This document shows positions 29,773 through 41,600 of a DNA stretch of 64,000 nucleotides, one piece after another. Position numbers and translations under genes: made by a program. Under the pieces are notes generated by a model. That model ran no database searches. It worked only from the letters and a program-made list of their open reading frames with translations, and was not told the DNA's origin. This DNA comes from Stentor roeselii (lineage: Eukaryota; Ciliophora; Heterotrichea; Heterotrichida; Stentoridae). Position 1 is the stretch's first letter. Each line of letters starts with the position of its first letter. The stretch is from positions 99,025-163,024 of the forward strand of contig RSEH01000086.1 in NCBI GenBank assembly GCA_006503475.1, read 5' to 3'.

Positions 29773-31113
29773 ATGGAAAAAGACTCTATTTTGAAAACCA
29801 GAATTCTCGACACCTATCATCGGACACTAGAACTAGCAAAAGGCATCACAAAGAACAGGTTTCAATTTTTTGACGAAGAAATCACAAAAGACCACGAGAA
29901 GTTCATCAAAAGAATGTCAAAAGGTCTAAAAGACTACCGAGAACTAAATTCAAAGTACTCAAAACCCGAGGTAGTCCCTAAAAGTCCTTCTCCAATCAGA
30001 GAAGAAAGTCCAGACCTTATCTTTAAAAGTAAGCTCGGGCACTCAAAAGACTCAGGAAAGTTAAAACTCGGAGATTTAGTAGAAGAAACTTACAAACTCG
30101 CGAGAGAAACTCGCACAGGTAAAGGCGGCATCAGACACATGACGCCCAGTCCTCCTCCAGTTCTTTCAAAGTTGAGAAATAACAGGTCAGTCTTTTCAGA
30201 CTACTTCGAAAATGATGAAAAGCCACTGGCTTATGTTTCTTTAATAAACGGAAAAACTGAAGAAATTGACCTTCCTTCTTTCAGAGATTGTATTAAAGGC
30301 AATCGTCGAATTGACTCGGATAGTGAGTTGGTCCTTTCGAAGATAGATAAATGCCAACAGGACTTATCAAACTTTGAGAAAAGAATGAATGGATTAGAAG
30401 TTTTCTGCAAGTTTAACCCTGGCGTGCGGTGGAATAATGATAAAAAGTTACTTATGAAACTTAGCAGTAATCAGTATAATCGTAATGCACTTTTAAAGGC
30501 TTATAATGAGAAAAAAGCTTCTTCTAGCTCTGGGTCTTCGAAAAGGTTCAGCGTCTTTGGAAAGATCAGGGCTAGGTCTCCGGAAAAGGTTATTGTTAGT
30601 CAAATGCCGCTTATTGAGGAAAAAAGATCAGTTTCTATTGATCAGACTACTAGTAGAACGAATTTGTTACAGACTAATTGCATTGATGGGTTTAAAGAAA
30701 TGAAAAGTAATTTAAATAGCAAAACTTTGCAGATTTTAGCGAAATTACAGGCGGAAAGACCTTTTTATTTGAGGAAAAAAGCTGGAATGATCATGGCGGA
30801 TAATGAAGCTTATAAAGGGAAAATTCACTCTTTTCAGAAGTTTGATTTGATTAAGAAAAAAATTGAGAAGTCGCGTTATTCTTTTGTTGAGAAAAGCAAG
30901 TCTCAGATTACTGTCTACACAAAGATGCTAGACTACCTAAAGCACTCAAAAGGTATGCCAGCCAGTCACCTTATCAGTTTTGTCGAAGCGATAAAAGAAC
31001 TAATCGAAGGTGGTTGGTCACTAGACCCGATGACTCTAAAAGACCTTCTGGCCTTATACTCAGCCGAAGAACAAGAAGACCTGAAGCCATTACGCGAGTT
31101 GCTTATTTTTTAA
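29773..31113 (+). CDS. Charged protein of unknown function
   Basis: 446 residues with no signal peptide or membrane segment. The N-terminal 90 residues are predicted helical and basic. A Pro/Ser-rich stretch around residues 75-85 (SPSPIREESPD) and a second around 120-130 (TPSPPPVL) look like phosphorylatable linkers. A Ser/Gly-rich patch lies near residue 252, and the last 120 residues again look helical. I do not recognise a family. It starts 58 nt after the interstitial telomere tract and ends 6 nt before the stop of the convergent gene. The sustained open frame, codon use and clean stop support a real gene. Confidence 0.75.
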   Translation: MEKDSILKTRILDTYHRTLELAKGITKNRFQFFDEEITKDHEKFIKRMSKGLKDYRELNSKYSKPEVVPKSPSPIREESPDLIFKSKLGHSKDSGKLKLGDLVEETYKLARETRTGKGGIRHMTPSPPPVLSKLRNNRSVFSDYFENDEKPLAYVSLINGKTEEIDLPSFRDCIKGNRRIDSDSELVLSKIDKCQQDLSNFEKRMNGLEVFCKFNPGVRWNNDKKLLMKLSSNQYNRNALLKAYNEKKASSSSGSSKRFSVFGKIRARSPEKVIVSQMPLIEEKRSVSIDQTTSRTNLLQTNCIDGFKEMKSNLNSKTLQILAKLQAERPFYLRKKAGMIMADNEAYKGKIHSFQKFDLIKKKIEKSRYSFVEKSKSQITVYTKMLDYLKHSKGMPASHLISFVEAIKELIEGGWSLDPMTLKDLLALYSAEEQEDLKPLRELLIF

Positions 31114-31119
31114 TTGTAT

Positions 31120-34100
31120 TTATTTTCTTCTATTCGACATCGGCCTTAGTCTCACCTCCGCCGGGGTCTTATCACGACTCATTGACCTTGCGAGTTTAAA
31201 AAGTTTTTTATCTCTCGGGTGAGTTTTATTATTACTTGTTTCCAAACTTTGAAGCAAATCACGAGTTTCCTTCACCTGCGGCGTTATTCTCAAATACAGT
31301 AAAAATCTATTAAAAGCTTCAATATCTTCCAAATGTCCACATTCATCAATTTTCTCAAGTTCTTCCCTTGAAAGCACTGCCAGACGGAAACAACTTTCTT
31401 TAAAAAGGTCTGAATTTAAATTGACTGTATTTTTTGATTTGGTCACTTGACGGAAAACTTTTAAAACTTCTTCAGCATTGATGAGGACTGATGTGATGTT
31501 GAACATTGAACAGAAACGTGTGAATCCTGATTGAGGAAGAGAGTCTGAATTGCTGGACTTGCTGAAATGATGGAAAATCGAATCGAGTGACTTGCTGTAA
31601 ATTGCAAGGACTTCTTGGATTTTAGGACTGTTTAGTGAGGACTGGATTTTTTCTTCTGTTTTCTTTTGTTCTTCGATTAGAAGTTTTTCTTTTTTTAAGA
31701 TTTTTTCTAGTTTTGGCTTTGGAGGTTTTTTTTCAGATTCTTGAGGCTTTGTTTCAAGGATTTTTTCAAGTGCTTGGATTTTTTGACGTGATTTGAAATC
31801 TTCTAATTTTCTCTTTTTTTCTTCATCAGATTGCATTTTTTTTAAGTTTTCTTCTTGTTTGAGTTTTTCTAGTTCTTCCTTTTTCCTTTCTTTCCAATCT
31901 TGCAGTTCTTTTTCCTTTTTCGCGATTTCTTCTTTTTTCTTATCTTCCAGTTTTTTTAAGTTTTCCCTTCTTTTTTCCTCATCCATTCTTTTTTTTTCCT
32001 GTTCAACTCGAGTTTTTTCATTTTTCGCATCTTGTGCTTTTTTAAGTTTAGATTCAATGAGTTGACTTCGAAGTTTTCTTTTCGCTTCTTTTTTTTCCTC
32101 TTCAAGTTTTTTTATCTGCATGTCTTGTTCTTTGAGCATTTGAGCCTTGTTCATAGTTTTTGCTTTATTATTGCGACTGACCAAGACATTGCTTTTCGAG
32201 TCGACTGAGTGAAGAATATCGTCTAAAAGTCGCGCTGACTCATAAAGCAGGTCCTGAGGGTACTTCCCAGTCAGCCGTGCAATTTCGAACTTAATGCCCG
32301 GCGTCAGGTTCAGGTCAGTTGGAAGACTCGGCTGGTAAACGGCTTTGTGGTAAGTCGTCCCCACTGATGACATGTTGAACTTACTGCCCAGTGATAGTGA
32401 TAAGTCGTGCTCAGGGACTATCTGGGGCTTCATTAACACCCCTCGTGCCCTGACAACGCTTTTTATTCGAAGAACGGGTTCTAAGATGTGAAAATTGAAT
32501 TTTTTTTCTAGTAAATCGTCAAGAATCGTGATACCTATTCGTTGACTTTCAGGTATTTCGAAGAAATCTGGAATTTCGAAATGAATGTCGACTTCACTTT
32601 CAATCACTTTTTTGTAACCTTCGGGCAACTCGGAGTCTGGGTTTTTTTCGAGGAGCTGGTTTAGTCTTTTCACTACTTCTCGGTCACCTACTCCTGGATC
32701 TGGCTCGTCGTAAAATTTCGCCTGGATGCCTTTGGATGTTGAGGATTTTCGGAAGTGGTCGAAAAGGGACTTTAGGGAAATTGCAGGGTGCAAGTGACTC
32801 AGATCATGACCCGGCTTAGAATAAATAAACAAAGCAGTCTGCACCAAAAGTTCCTGAAACTCAAAAAAATTCGCTCTAATGGCCGACTTTTTATTTTTAT
32901 GACAGAAACTTTTCATAATAGCAGAAAACTCTTCTAAAGAAACCATATTCGAAGTGATTCCCTGTTCCTTCAGCATTTTATAAATCTCCGAGTCAGAAAT
33001 GACAGAGTTTTTCTCAGCAACAGTCTCAAAAGTTGTTTTCCCGACAACCGAGTTATTATACCCAGTACTCGAGTACTTCTTAAACAACAATTTCAAAGGT
33101 CTCGAGTACCTCCTCAGTAAAACCGTAACAATTTCTCGTTCTTCAACAGAAATCTCTGAAATCATAAGCGCTTCAAATTTCGCCGTATTCGGTTTTGAGT
33201 TAATAGTGAAACTCGATCCAGTCTCAAGTTTTTTCCTTTCAAGTTGTTTCCTAAGGTTTCTTTTCCTCGCTTCAAGTTGACTTACTTCTTTTTCTCTTTC
33301 TATCTGGGCACTTAGCTCTTTTTCCAAGAAGTTCTGCCGAATACGTTGCAAGTCAAGGTCCGCCCTGGTCTTCGGCAGAAGGTTGAAACTATGAAGCGAG
33401 GTGGAAGACGACCCTGTTCGAGGCGCATTTCTTTTCACTACTTTTGAAGGACTTCCACGTTGAGAACTCGCGTCAAGTTCAGTGATGATCTCAGAAACAA
33501 CAGGTTCCGGGTGATTTTCCAGCCAATTCTCAATTAACTCTCGAGGTTCGCCGAATAACTTTAAAAGTGAACAGAGACCTTTTGAGTTGCTTCCTGATGA
33601 CCTGCGGTGGATTCCGTTTGATTCACAGAGTTCTTCAAGAATTCGAGAATTAAGGACTTCGTTGCTGATTTTTATTATTTTTGAGGATAGGTCGAGAAGA
33701 CTGGTTATTTGAAAACCTTGCTTTGGTTGCTTGTTTTGGGAAAAGTCAGGCTTTGTAGTGACTTTGCAGGTGTATTTTAAAAGGCGGAATAAGTACTCTT
33801 GGATTGAGGAGTGGTCGATGAAACGCTTTGAAAATGACATGAATGGGTTGGAAGAGGCTTTTAAAAAGACTTCTCTTGTCATGTAGATCTTTCCTAATAC
33901 GTCCATTGTTTGCAAGGCTTGACGGACTGAGACCCGTGGGTGCTTTGAAAGTTTAGAAAAGAAAAGGAAGTCAATTGAGTTGAAATTCACGTCGTTTGAG
34001 ACTTGGTACTGCTTAATCAAAGGATCTACCAAGATCCCAATAGGAATACTTGGGTTCTTCTCAAAAATCTCTAAAAAATTAAAAAGAATCACTTCACGAA

Positions 34101-35514
34101 CCTCGACATCCCGATAATGCTCAACAAGGTAAAACGTCAAAGTCTTATAAATAATCGGTGCAAAAGCATTTCTCTCCATCGTAAAAACATCTAACAACTG
34201 AAACGCTTTAGAAATACTGCAGAATCTAACAACCCGAGATTTATCCCTCCACAAGTTTTTCAAAACTTTCATGACCTCAACAGCGAGTCCTTCATTACTT
34301 TCAAAAATCCCAGGAAAGTAAATCCAAAGATTACACAAAAAATGACTTGATGGAAGTTTAGTAGTTCCTTCCAAGTCCGTTTCTTGTAAAGCTAACTGAA
34401 CCCAATACTCTAAAATCCCGGCAGAAAAAAGCTCAGTCTTCGCAGCACGAATTTCAGTTAAACTAATCAAAAAGTTATCCATAGTCGAAAGATACTCCGG
34501 AGTACTAGAAAGACTATTTCTAAGTTGAATGGTGAAAAGTTCAGTGAAGTTATTTCTTCCGAATTGAACTAAAACGTTGATGATCTGGCTTTGGATCTGA
34601 CTTTCAAACCGGTTGTAAGCGATTAAACTACTTTCAAGCCCTGAGGACTCTGAAACGAACCAGTCCCAAGCCTGTGGCAATAAGTCCTGCTCGGACAAGT
34701 CCGAGCCGAGTTTCGCGAAAATTCTGCAAGTCCATTGAACGGTTTCAGAGTTTTTTGAAAGGAAACCTGAGTTTAAAGAGGACAGGATTATTTCTATTGA
34801 ACCTTGAGAGACCTCTCGCAGGAGAAGGGACAAGAGACTTGGAAGGTTTGAGTAGACTTCTGAGTACCAAGAGACAATTGGACTGTGTTTTCCTTTCAAG
34901 CCTTTTGAGACCACGAAGATCAGGTACTTCCCACCTTGGGTTAATAAACCTGCTGCTTGCTTTGGATGAAGAGAAAAATGACGGCAAAATGAAACTAAAA
35001 GAAATTCTAAACAAGTTTCGCATTGGTCTAAAGGTTTTTCAGGTTTTACAGAATCGATTAAAAATCCAGGGTTTTTTTTCTGAAAGCTTTTTCGGGTGAT
35101 TTTTTTCTTTTTTTCTGTTTTGAGTTTGATGTTTTGCTCAGTTTGATGAAGGTCGGTGAGCAAAGTCGCGACCATGTCTCGGTCACCAGCGACGATGAGG
35201 GAAAGGATGTCAGGGTCTAGCTTCACATTGATCAAAACAAGAGCGGATGATAAGATTTTCCAGTTATAAAGCTTTGCTGCTGGTGATTTCAAGTTTTTTA
35301 AAGAGTTTATTTCTGGCATCGGGGTCACTTCTCTGTCTAAATCGTTTTGAAGTCGGTGGATTCGTTTTATTATTGATGGAAAAAGCTGACCGGATTCGAA
35401 TTCGCCTGAAATTTCTTCTGGAAGAGTTATTTTGACGTTGTCTTGAATTGGTAGGGCAGGGTCGATGACTTTGATTTGACATAGCCAAGTGTATATTTCT
35501 TTAGTAACTTCCAT
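31120..35514 (-). CDS. CH-like domain, helical-repeat and coiled-coil protein, probably ciliary or cytoskeletal
   Basis: 1,464 residues. Residues 1-130 resemble a calponin-homology domain of the ciliary/sperm type: a tryptophan helix (EIYTWLC), a G-x-L-x-x-x-I helix, an N-W-K pair and a closing helix. Residues about 170-650 are helical and could be ARM/HEAT-like. Residues about 1,120-1,260 are a dense Lys/Glu coiled coil containing long runs of EEKK type. The C-terminal 170 residues contain two EF-hand-like helical pairs without clear calcium loops. The architecture suggests a microtubule or axoneme-associated scaffold. No catalytic motif is seen. The C-terminus converges on the upstream gene with only 6 nt between stops. 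Confidence 0.75.
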   Translation of the reverse strand: MEVTKEIYTWLCQIKVIDPALPIQDNVKITLPEEISGEFESGQLFPSIIKRIHRLQNDLDREVTPMPEINSLKNLKSPAAKLYNWKILSSALVLINVKLDPDILSLIVAGDRDMVATLLTDLHQTEQNIKLKTEKKKKITRKSFQKKNPGFLIDSVKPEKPLDQCETCLEFLLVSFCRHFSLHPKQAAGLLTQGGKYLIFVVSKGLKGKHSPIVSWYSEVYSNLPSLLSLLLREVSQGSIEIILSSLNSGFLSKNSETVQWTCRIFAKLGSDLSEQDLLPQAWDWFVSESSGLESSLIAYNRFESQIQSQIINVLVQFGRNNFTELFTIQLRNSLSSTPEYLSTMDNFLISLTEIRAAKTELFSAGILEYWVQLALQETDLEGTTKLPSSHFLCNLWIYFPGIFESNEGLAVEVMKVLKNLWRDKSRVVRFCSISKAFQLLDVFTMERNAFAPIIYKTLTFYLVEHYRDVEVREVILFNFLEIFEKNPSIPIGILVDPLIKQYQVSNDVNFNSIDFLFFSKLSKHPRVSVRQALQTMDVLGKIYMTREVFLKASSNPFMSFSKRFIDHSSIQEYLFRLLKYTCKVTTKPDFSQNKQPKQGFQITSLLDLSSKIIKISNEVLNSRILEELCESNGIHRRSSGSNSKGLCSLLKLFGEPRELIENWLENHPEPVVSEIITELDASSQRGSPSKVVKRNAPRTGSSSTSLHSFNLLPKTRADLDLQRIRQNFLEKELSAQIEREKEVSQLEARKRNLRKQLERKKLETGSSFTINSKPNTAKFEALMISEISVEEREIVTVLLRRYSRPLKLLFKKYSSTGYNNSVVGKTTFETVAEKNSVISDSEIYKMLKEQGITSNMVSLEEFSAIMKSFCHKNKKSAIRANFFEFQELLVQTALFIYSKPGHDLSHLHPAISLKSLFDHFRKSSTSKGIQAKFYDEPDPGVGDREVVKRLNQLLEKNPDSELPEGYKKVIESEVDIHFEIPDFFEIPESQRIGITILDDLLEKKFNFHILEPVLRIKSVVRARGVLMKPQIVPEHDLSLSLGSKFNMSSVGTTYHKAVYQPSLPTDLNLTPGIKFEIARLTGKYPQDLLYESARLLDDILHSVDSKSNVLVSRNNKAKTMNKAQMLKEQDMQIKKLEEEKKEAKRKLRSQLIESKLKKAQDAKNEKTRVEQEKKRMDEEKRRENLKKLEDKKKEEIAKKEKELQDWKERKKEELEKLKQEENLKKMQSDEEKKRKLEDFKSRQKIQALEKILETKPQESEKKPPKPKLEKILKKEKLLIEEQKKTEEKIQSSLNSPKIQEVLAIYSKSLDSIFHHFSKSSNSDSLPQSGFTRFCSMFNITSVLINAEEVLKVFRQVTKSKNTVNLNSDLFKESCFRLAVLSREELEKIDECGHLEDIEAFNRFLLYLRITPQVKETRDLLQSLETSNNKTHPRDKKLFKLARSMSRDKTPAEVRLRPMSNRRK

Positions 35515-35690
35515 TTATGAAGTTAGATTAGAATTGGGAGTTCTTTAAGAGGGACTATTGGGAAAGTTAGAATAAGGAAGAAGATTTTTTAGCAGGTGAA
35601 GATTTTTCTGCTTTTTCATCATTTTAAGGATTTTTCTGCAAAATGATAAAAGGTTAAATATTATCCTGGTATCTTAAAACTCTAATCTTA

Positions 35691-38600
35691 CTACTTTTTC
35701 TCTTCTTTTCTCAAGAGTTTTATGTAAATTCTTTTTGCCAGCGACGCAAATAGATGAGAAAAAGGGTCAAACAAGCTGATCTCCAAGACGATGCTAAAAA
35801 TCGCGCAAACTACCCAAACATTATTAACGAATCGTGTGAATCCATTTGAAAAGCAAGAAATTAAATACGAGAAGTAAACAAAAGTCAAGATAAACAAAAT
35901 ACTTAAAGCCAGGTACTTCATCGTTTTTAGTTTTTTGTATAAAATCACATGTAAAATAAAGTAAAAAAATAACCTGACACTGATAACGACAGCTGCACTG
36001 AATAAAATCGTGATGACGTTGAAAAGAATCAGGTTTTTCTTTAAAAAGTCTTCAAAGTCGTCAACAGAAGTGTTTCGGTAGGAGTAGTCGTAGTATAAAC
36101 AGTCGAAAAGAACTGAAACTATGAAGAGGAAAAAGCTTCTTGATAGGAGGTAACTGTGGTTTCGGTACTTTTTTAATGACATTAGGATGTGGACTGTGTG
36201 GAACTGGTCGAGAATAAGGTTTGAAGAGTATTTTAAATTGGATTTGGAAACATCTAATGAGTCTCCTATGTTTAAATCATTTTCATCTTGATATTTTTCT
36301 ACAGGGATTTCTATTATCAGCTCGTCACCTTTGAATTGAGGTTCTTCGTAAACTATCTCTGGATTCTCTGAAATTTTCTTTTTTAAGATTTTTTCATATC
36401 TGAACTTTCGATCTGTTGCTATTTCAGTGTTTTTATGCTGTTTTTCTTTGCGTTCATTCACTTTTTCATCTAGCGGCTCCTCTTTCGCTTCTTCTACTTT
36501 CAAATCATCATTTTTAGTTTCTTTACCCTCTTTTTCATACTTTGTAATCCTGATTCTGACCAACAGAAGGTTGTAAAGTGCAAACAGGGTAAGACACAGC
36601 AAAAAGCCTGGAAATTTCAAAGTTTCTGCTGTGAATTCTTTGGGCCGATGATTTTCCGATCCATCATCCTCATCAAAGCTTTCTGAAACATAAGTGAAAG
36701 TGGTTAAATGAGCACATCTACAAACAACTGAGTTTTCATATAGGCTCTGAAGTTCACATCCAAAATCATCCCAGCCCGAATAACTATTCAAATAAGAGCA
36801 CTTTCCATAATCATTGTTAGGATAAGAATAATTCACTGGAATTTGAATTAAAATCAAATTTTCATTCAAAACAACAGCAAGTCTTTGTGACCCAGTGACA
36901 TTAAAAGTACTTAAAGAAACAAGTTCATGTGAAGAATTAGTTGCCGGCTTTAACTTGAAATGAGTCGTCATTAACCCAAGCAAAAATCCCTCACCACTCG
37001 AATCAAAAGCAGAAGCTGGCAAATCAACTGAAAATTCCGAATTTTTGTATCTAAACCCTTGAAAATCTTTGCTTTCCACAGCGAAAAGATAACAAAAAAC
37101 CCTTTCAGAGCTAATAATTCCATTCTGTCCATCTTTTATCCTCTTCAACACAAGTAAATTAACCCGTTCAACAACCGCAATTATTTCCGAAAGAATAAAC
37201 GTTTTCCTAGTAACCAATTCATCATCCATCTCATAAATATTCTCTAAAACCTTCAAAATCGCATCCCCTGCACTTTTTTCAACTCCAACAATTGAAAGTT
37301 TTTCAATTAACTCTAAAACAACAGCCAAGGTAGATTTAAAGTTCGATTCAGTCTTCAAGGCAGGGTTAGAAGTGAGACCTAAAAGCAAAGCCAAAGTGAT
37401 TTCTACAAAAGAATCAGTATTTTCACTGAATTTTAAGAATTTCTCAATTTTCTCCAGACAAAAATCATAAATTTCTTGATAATCGTCAAGAGTGTCAGAG
37501 TCTGGGAAGGTGAATTGCCCTGATGTGTAAAAGTCTCTTTGAAGGGTGAAACTGAGGAGGTTGGCTAGGATTAAAGGAATGTTTGTCGGAGGTTCTATCA
37601 ATTCATGTTGTTTTTTATAGTTTTTTACTTCAGAGTCTTGCATTTTCTCTACTTTCACCTCGGTCTTCACTTCGGTGTAGTCTTCCAAAGAGTCAGAAAC
37701 TCGGCAGGTTGCTTCAGAAGGACTTCCAAGGTAAGGAAGAGTCGTTAACAGGAAGTTGGACTGACTAGATCTAAGTAAAATCGCACCAGAGTTACTTTTA
37801 AATGAAAAAAAGTAAATCAAAGGGTAGTCTTCTTCATCGTCTCTCCAGTCTTTTGCTATAAATGAAAATTCAGTGAGGCTCTCTTTTCCTGATCCTGGCG
37901 AGACACTAAATCCTCCGAATAAAGGCGGGGAATTGACTCGAAACTCTTCGAAAAAGACAAGATTTTCGGAGTTTTGGTCAATTAGATTTAATTTTAAACT
38001 GTAAACATTACCTCTGATCATTGCCAGCTTTGATGGATTCACATCAACGAAGACTCGATTTGATAAATGGATGCTGTTTGTTGACCATTTTAATAAAAAA
38101 CTTCTTGTTGAATTAATCACTGCTGAGAACCGGGTGGGTTGGTTTAAAGGGATTTTTTCAGGGATTTCTTTTGTTTTCCATTCAAAGATCTTTACTTCAG
38201 GGACTTTCAAGTCAACTAAAGTGACTTGAAAAAAAGTTTCACTCCAAGTTTTGTACTTGATTGAAGTGACTTTCAGCCAAATTTGTGAGATTTTTCCTGT
38301 TTCCAGGTACTTCTGAAGGACTTTCACAGTACAATCACTGACATCTATCTGAAAATCGCAGGATTTTGACTGATAAAAACATTTCCACTCACAAAAAACT
38401 CCACCTTCCAAGTTCAAAAGATTCGGATCGAAGCTTTTCGAGGCATTAAGAAAAAAGTCATAAAAAACAGAGACCGGTCCTTGAGACTTGTCAATTAAAA
38501 TCTTCGGTTTTTCAGGTAAAACTCTTAAATTAAATGAAAAACTTTCAATTTCCTTTGAATCTTGATTAACTGTCAGTTTAAAAGTCCAGTTCCCAGGAGT

Positions 38601-41600
38601 CAAGGTATTCGGATAGATAACCAAAAAAGGCAAAGTCGTCGTTTCTTGAAGTTTCCTGATATTATCCCCCGTGTTATTCATTAAAGTCCATCGATAAGTC
38701 AACATTTTTTCCTTATTACATCGACTGATCCTATCAACGAAAACCAGGCATTTTTTAGAAGGACTACACGAGTTATTCCCAAACAAATCAACAGAAACTT
38801 CAACTTTTTGAAAAATTTTTACTTTTGCCGAGGAAGAGCTGGTCCTTCCCAGATAGTTTTCAACAGTTAAAACGACTTTTAACTCAGAGACTGAAGTAAC
38901 GAGTTTAGCAGTCACTTGAATTGAACAACTTTTCAACTCTGATTCGGGCAGGTCAAGTTTTGGGCTCAAGTCCCAAGAGCAGGACAAGTCTTTTCCCAGT
39001 CCACCTGTTGAAAGATTCCCTGAAAGGATGAAGGATTGACTTAGTTTACAGTCGTAGCCGAACTCTTTAGGGGCTTTTATTGTTGAAGATGGAGAAGGAA
39101 GTCCGAATGGGTTCTTTGTTTCGAGACTCGCTGGACCTTGGGCTTCGAAACCGCATTCTAATGTGTTTGCGAAGAGGAGAGAAAGGTTAAATGTCAGGTT
39201 TTTGTTGAAAATCAAGTTGTTTTGGCCTAGTTGGAAAAGAAAATGAGTTGAATTCAGTTTAAACTCTTCGAAATTCAATCCAAGGGCTTTTTGACTGGCT
39301 TGGTCAAGGGCGAAGGAAAGGTTTTGAAGTGAAAGGGATAAACTGAAGTTCAGGAAAATATCGAGTTCGAAGAAAGAACTTCGAAGGACTAGGGATAGGT
39401 CTTCCTTTTGAAGCCATCTTGTGCATTTTAAGCAGGAAAATGAGGAAGTTTGGTAATTGTTGTAACCTGTTTGGCAGATGCAGATATTTTTAGAGATTTT
39501 CATTGATTCCTCATCGCAGGTGCAGTTGTTTTCTGGGTATGTGTTTTGGTTCAAACATTGGGTGCAAGTATAAAAATCATCACACTCCTTACAATCTTCA
39601 GGACATAAATAACAAGAAATCCCATCTAAAAAGTACCCAGTTTTACACTTACAATCTCTACCAGGGTCAGCATTCAAATCCCTACATTCAACACAAACAT
39701 TATCCTTTCCACAAATCCTGCAATTTTCATTACAAGGCGAGCAAGAGCCATCACTAATCAAAAACATTCCTATTTTGCACTGACAAATTCCATTACTTTT
39801 ATTGACCTCTTTATCCAAGTCCCTACATTTCAAACAAGTTGTCGAAGTTTCACAAGTAAAACATTCCGAGTCACATTTTTTACAACTAGAATCCAAATAA
39901 AAGCCTTCAGGACACTCGCATCCGATGCCGTCTTCTTTAGCGACAGCCCCTTCAACCTTGCAAGTTTCACAAATGAACTTGGACCGACAAGTCTCGCACT
40001 CCGAATAACAAGGTGTGCAAGTTTTGCTATCATTTGAATGAAAATACCCTGAAATACAAGAACAGTCACCTTTTGAATCAGGCAGTGCTTTGGAGTCGAT
40101 GCATTCATCACAAGACTGTGAATTTTTACATGTAAGGCAATTTTCTTTACACTTGACACAAGGAGTTTCTGAACTTCCATCATTGAGGAAGTACTCACTG
40201 TTGCATGTGAAGCAAAAAGAGGACTGGTTACATTCACTGCAGTGCTGAGGACAGCACATTTGATTGATTTTTTGATAGGAAGAAGAACAAGAGTCACAAG
40301 TCGAGGCATCTGAACAAACATCACAATTCGAAATGCAACTTTTACAAGTATTATCACTGAAAAAAGTCCCGACTGGGCAAGGCTGGCACTTTCCATTAGA
40401 GTCAATGTATAAGTCACTGTCACAAGTAAGGCAGAAACTTGTAGAATTGCATTCTAAACAGTTATAATAACAGCATTGAGACTGGATCCAGTGGTAATTG
40501 TCTTCGCATTCAGAGCACTGACCTGATTCACTGCATGACAGACAATGACTTGAACATTTTAAACATTTTTCTTCACTTAAATAATAACCTGATGAGCAAG
40601 ATTTACACTCGCCTTGACTTAATTTGTAACCTTTTGAACAGGTCTCGCAGTAACTTGAAATATTGCAAGCGTCGCAGTTTGAAGGACAGCAACGGTCTGT
40701 CTTTAAGAAGTAATTTGATAAACAGGATGTGCAGTTTTCTGTGTTTGAACATTCTTTGCAGTTTGCGTTGCATGTCACGTTGCAGATGTCTCCGCCGAAA
40801 CCTGAGAAACAGCTGCAGATTCCTTGGCCTGAACATGAACCTCGTGCACTGCAGTAGCTCGCGCATGGAATATCTGAACAGATTCTTCGGTCACTTGGGC
40901 ATTTGAACCACCCATTCCATCCACTTAAAGTGATATTTTCTCCCTCAAAAGAGCAATAAACAATACTATCTTCAATCTTAATTGTTACTTTCGTGCTATT
41001 ACAAGCAATTACTTCATAGCAAGCAGCATAATTGGTAGTTGATGAAGAAACCTTATAAGGTTTCTTCATTAAAGTACTCTCAAAGCAGCGACTTTTCTCT
41101 CCAATGACTTCATAAGCGTTAGTAAAAACATAAGTCGAGACAGCTCCTCTACCTCGACACTTTCCATTAGTCAAAGGCATATTATAAGGGCAGTAATCCA
41201 TATACTTATCCCCCCCTCCAAGTATCTTAGAATAAGAAAAGTACTGCATACTTTCCGGTAGATCATCAGAATAATTAGAAAATTTGCACCCTCCTTTATT
41301 AATTCCAAAAAAGTCACATCCCCACTTTGTCTGATTGACACACCACATAGTAGAATTCAACGGAACTTCATTAATAAGGCACTTTTTCTCAAGAAAATCG
41401 CAGCCCATGTTCCTTCCGAAATAAGGTGACTGAGCCAGGGTGTAATCCACATCATACCATCCAGTATCCTGAAACAAAGCAAGACTGACATCAGAAAAAA
41501 TCCCATCAGCAGGTATAAAAGCCGTCATGTAATCATTCATCATAATCCGCTTATCCCAATGAGACCCTGCAGTTCCATCCCCTCCAGCTTCTTCCAGTTC

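Noticed and set aside
39503-40906. Open frames of 84-197 codons overlapping the Cys-repeat part of the M8-REJ gene
   Set aside because: Shadow frames of a cysteine-rich repeat region; their periodic Cys/Leu/Arg pattern is a translation of the real frame shifted by one or two bases.
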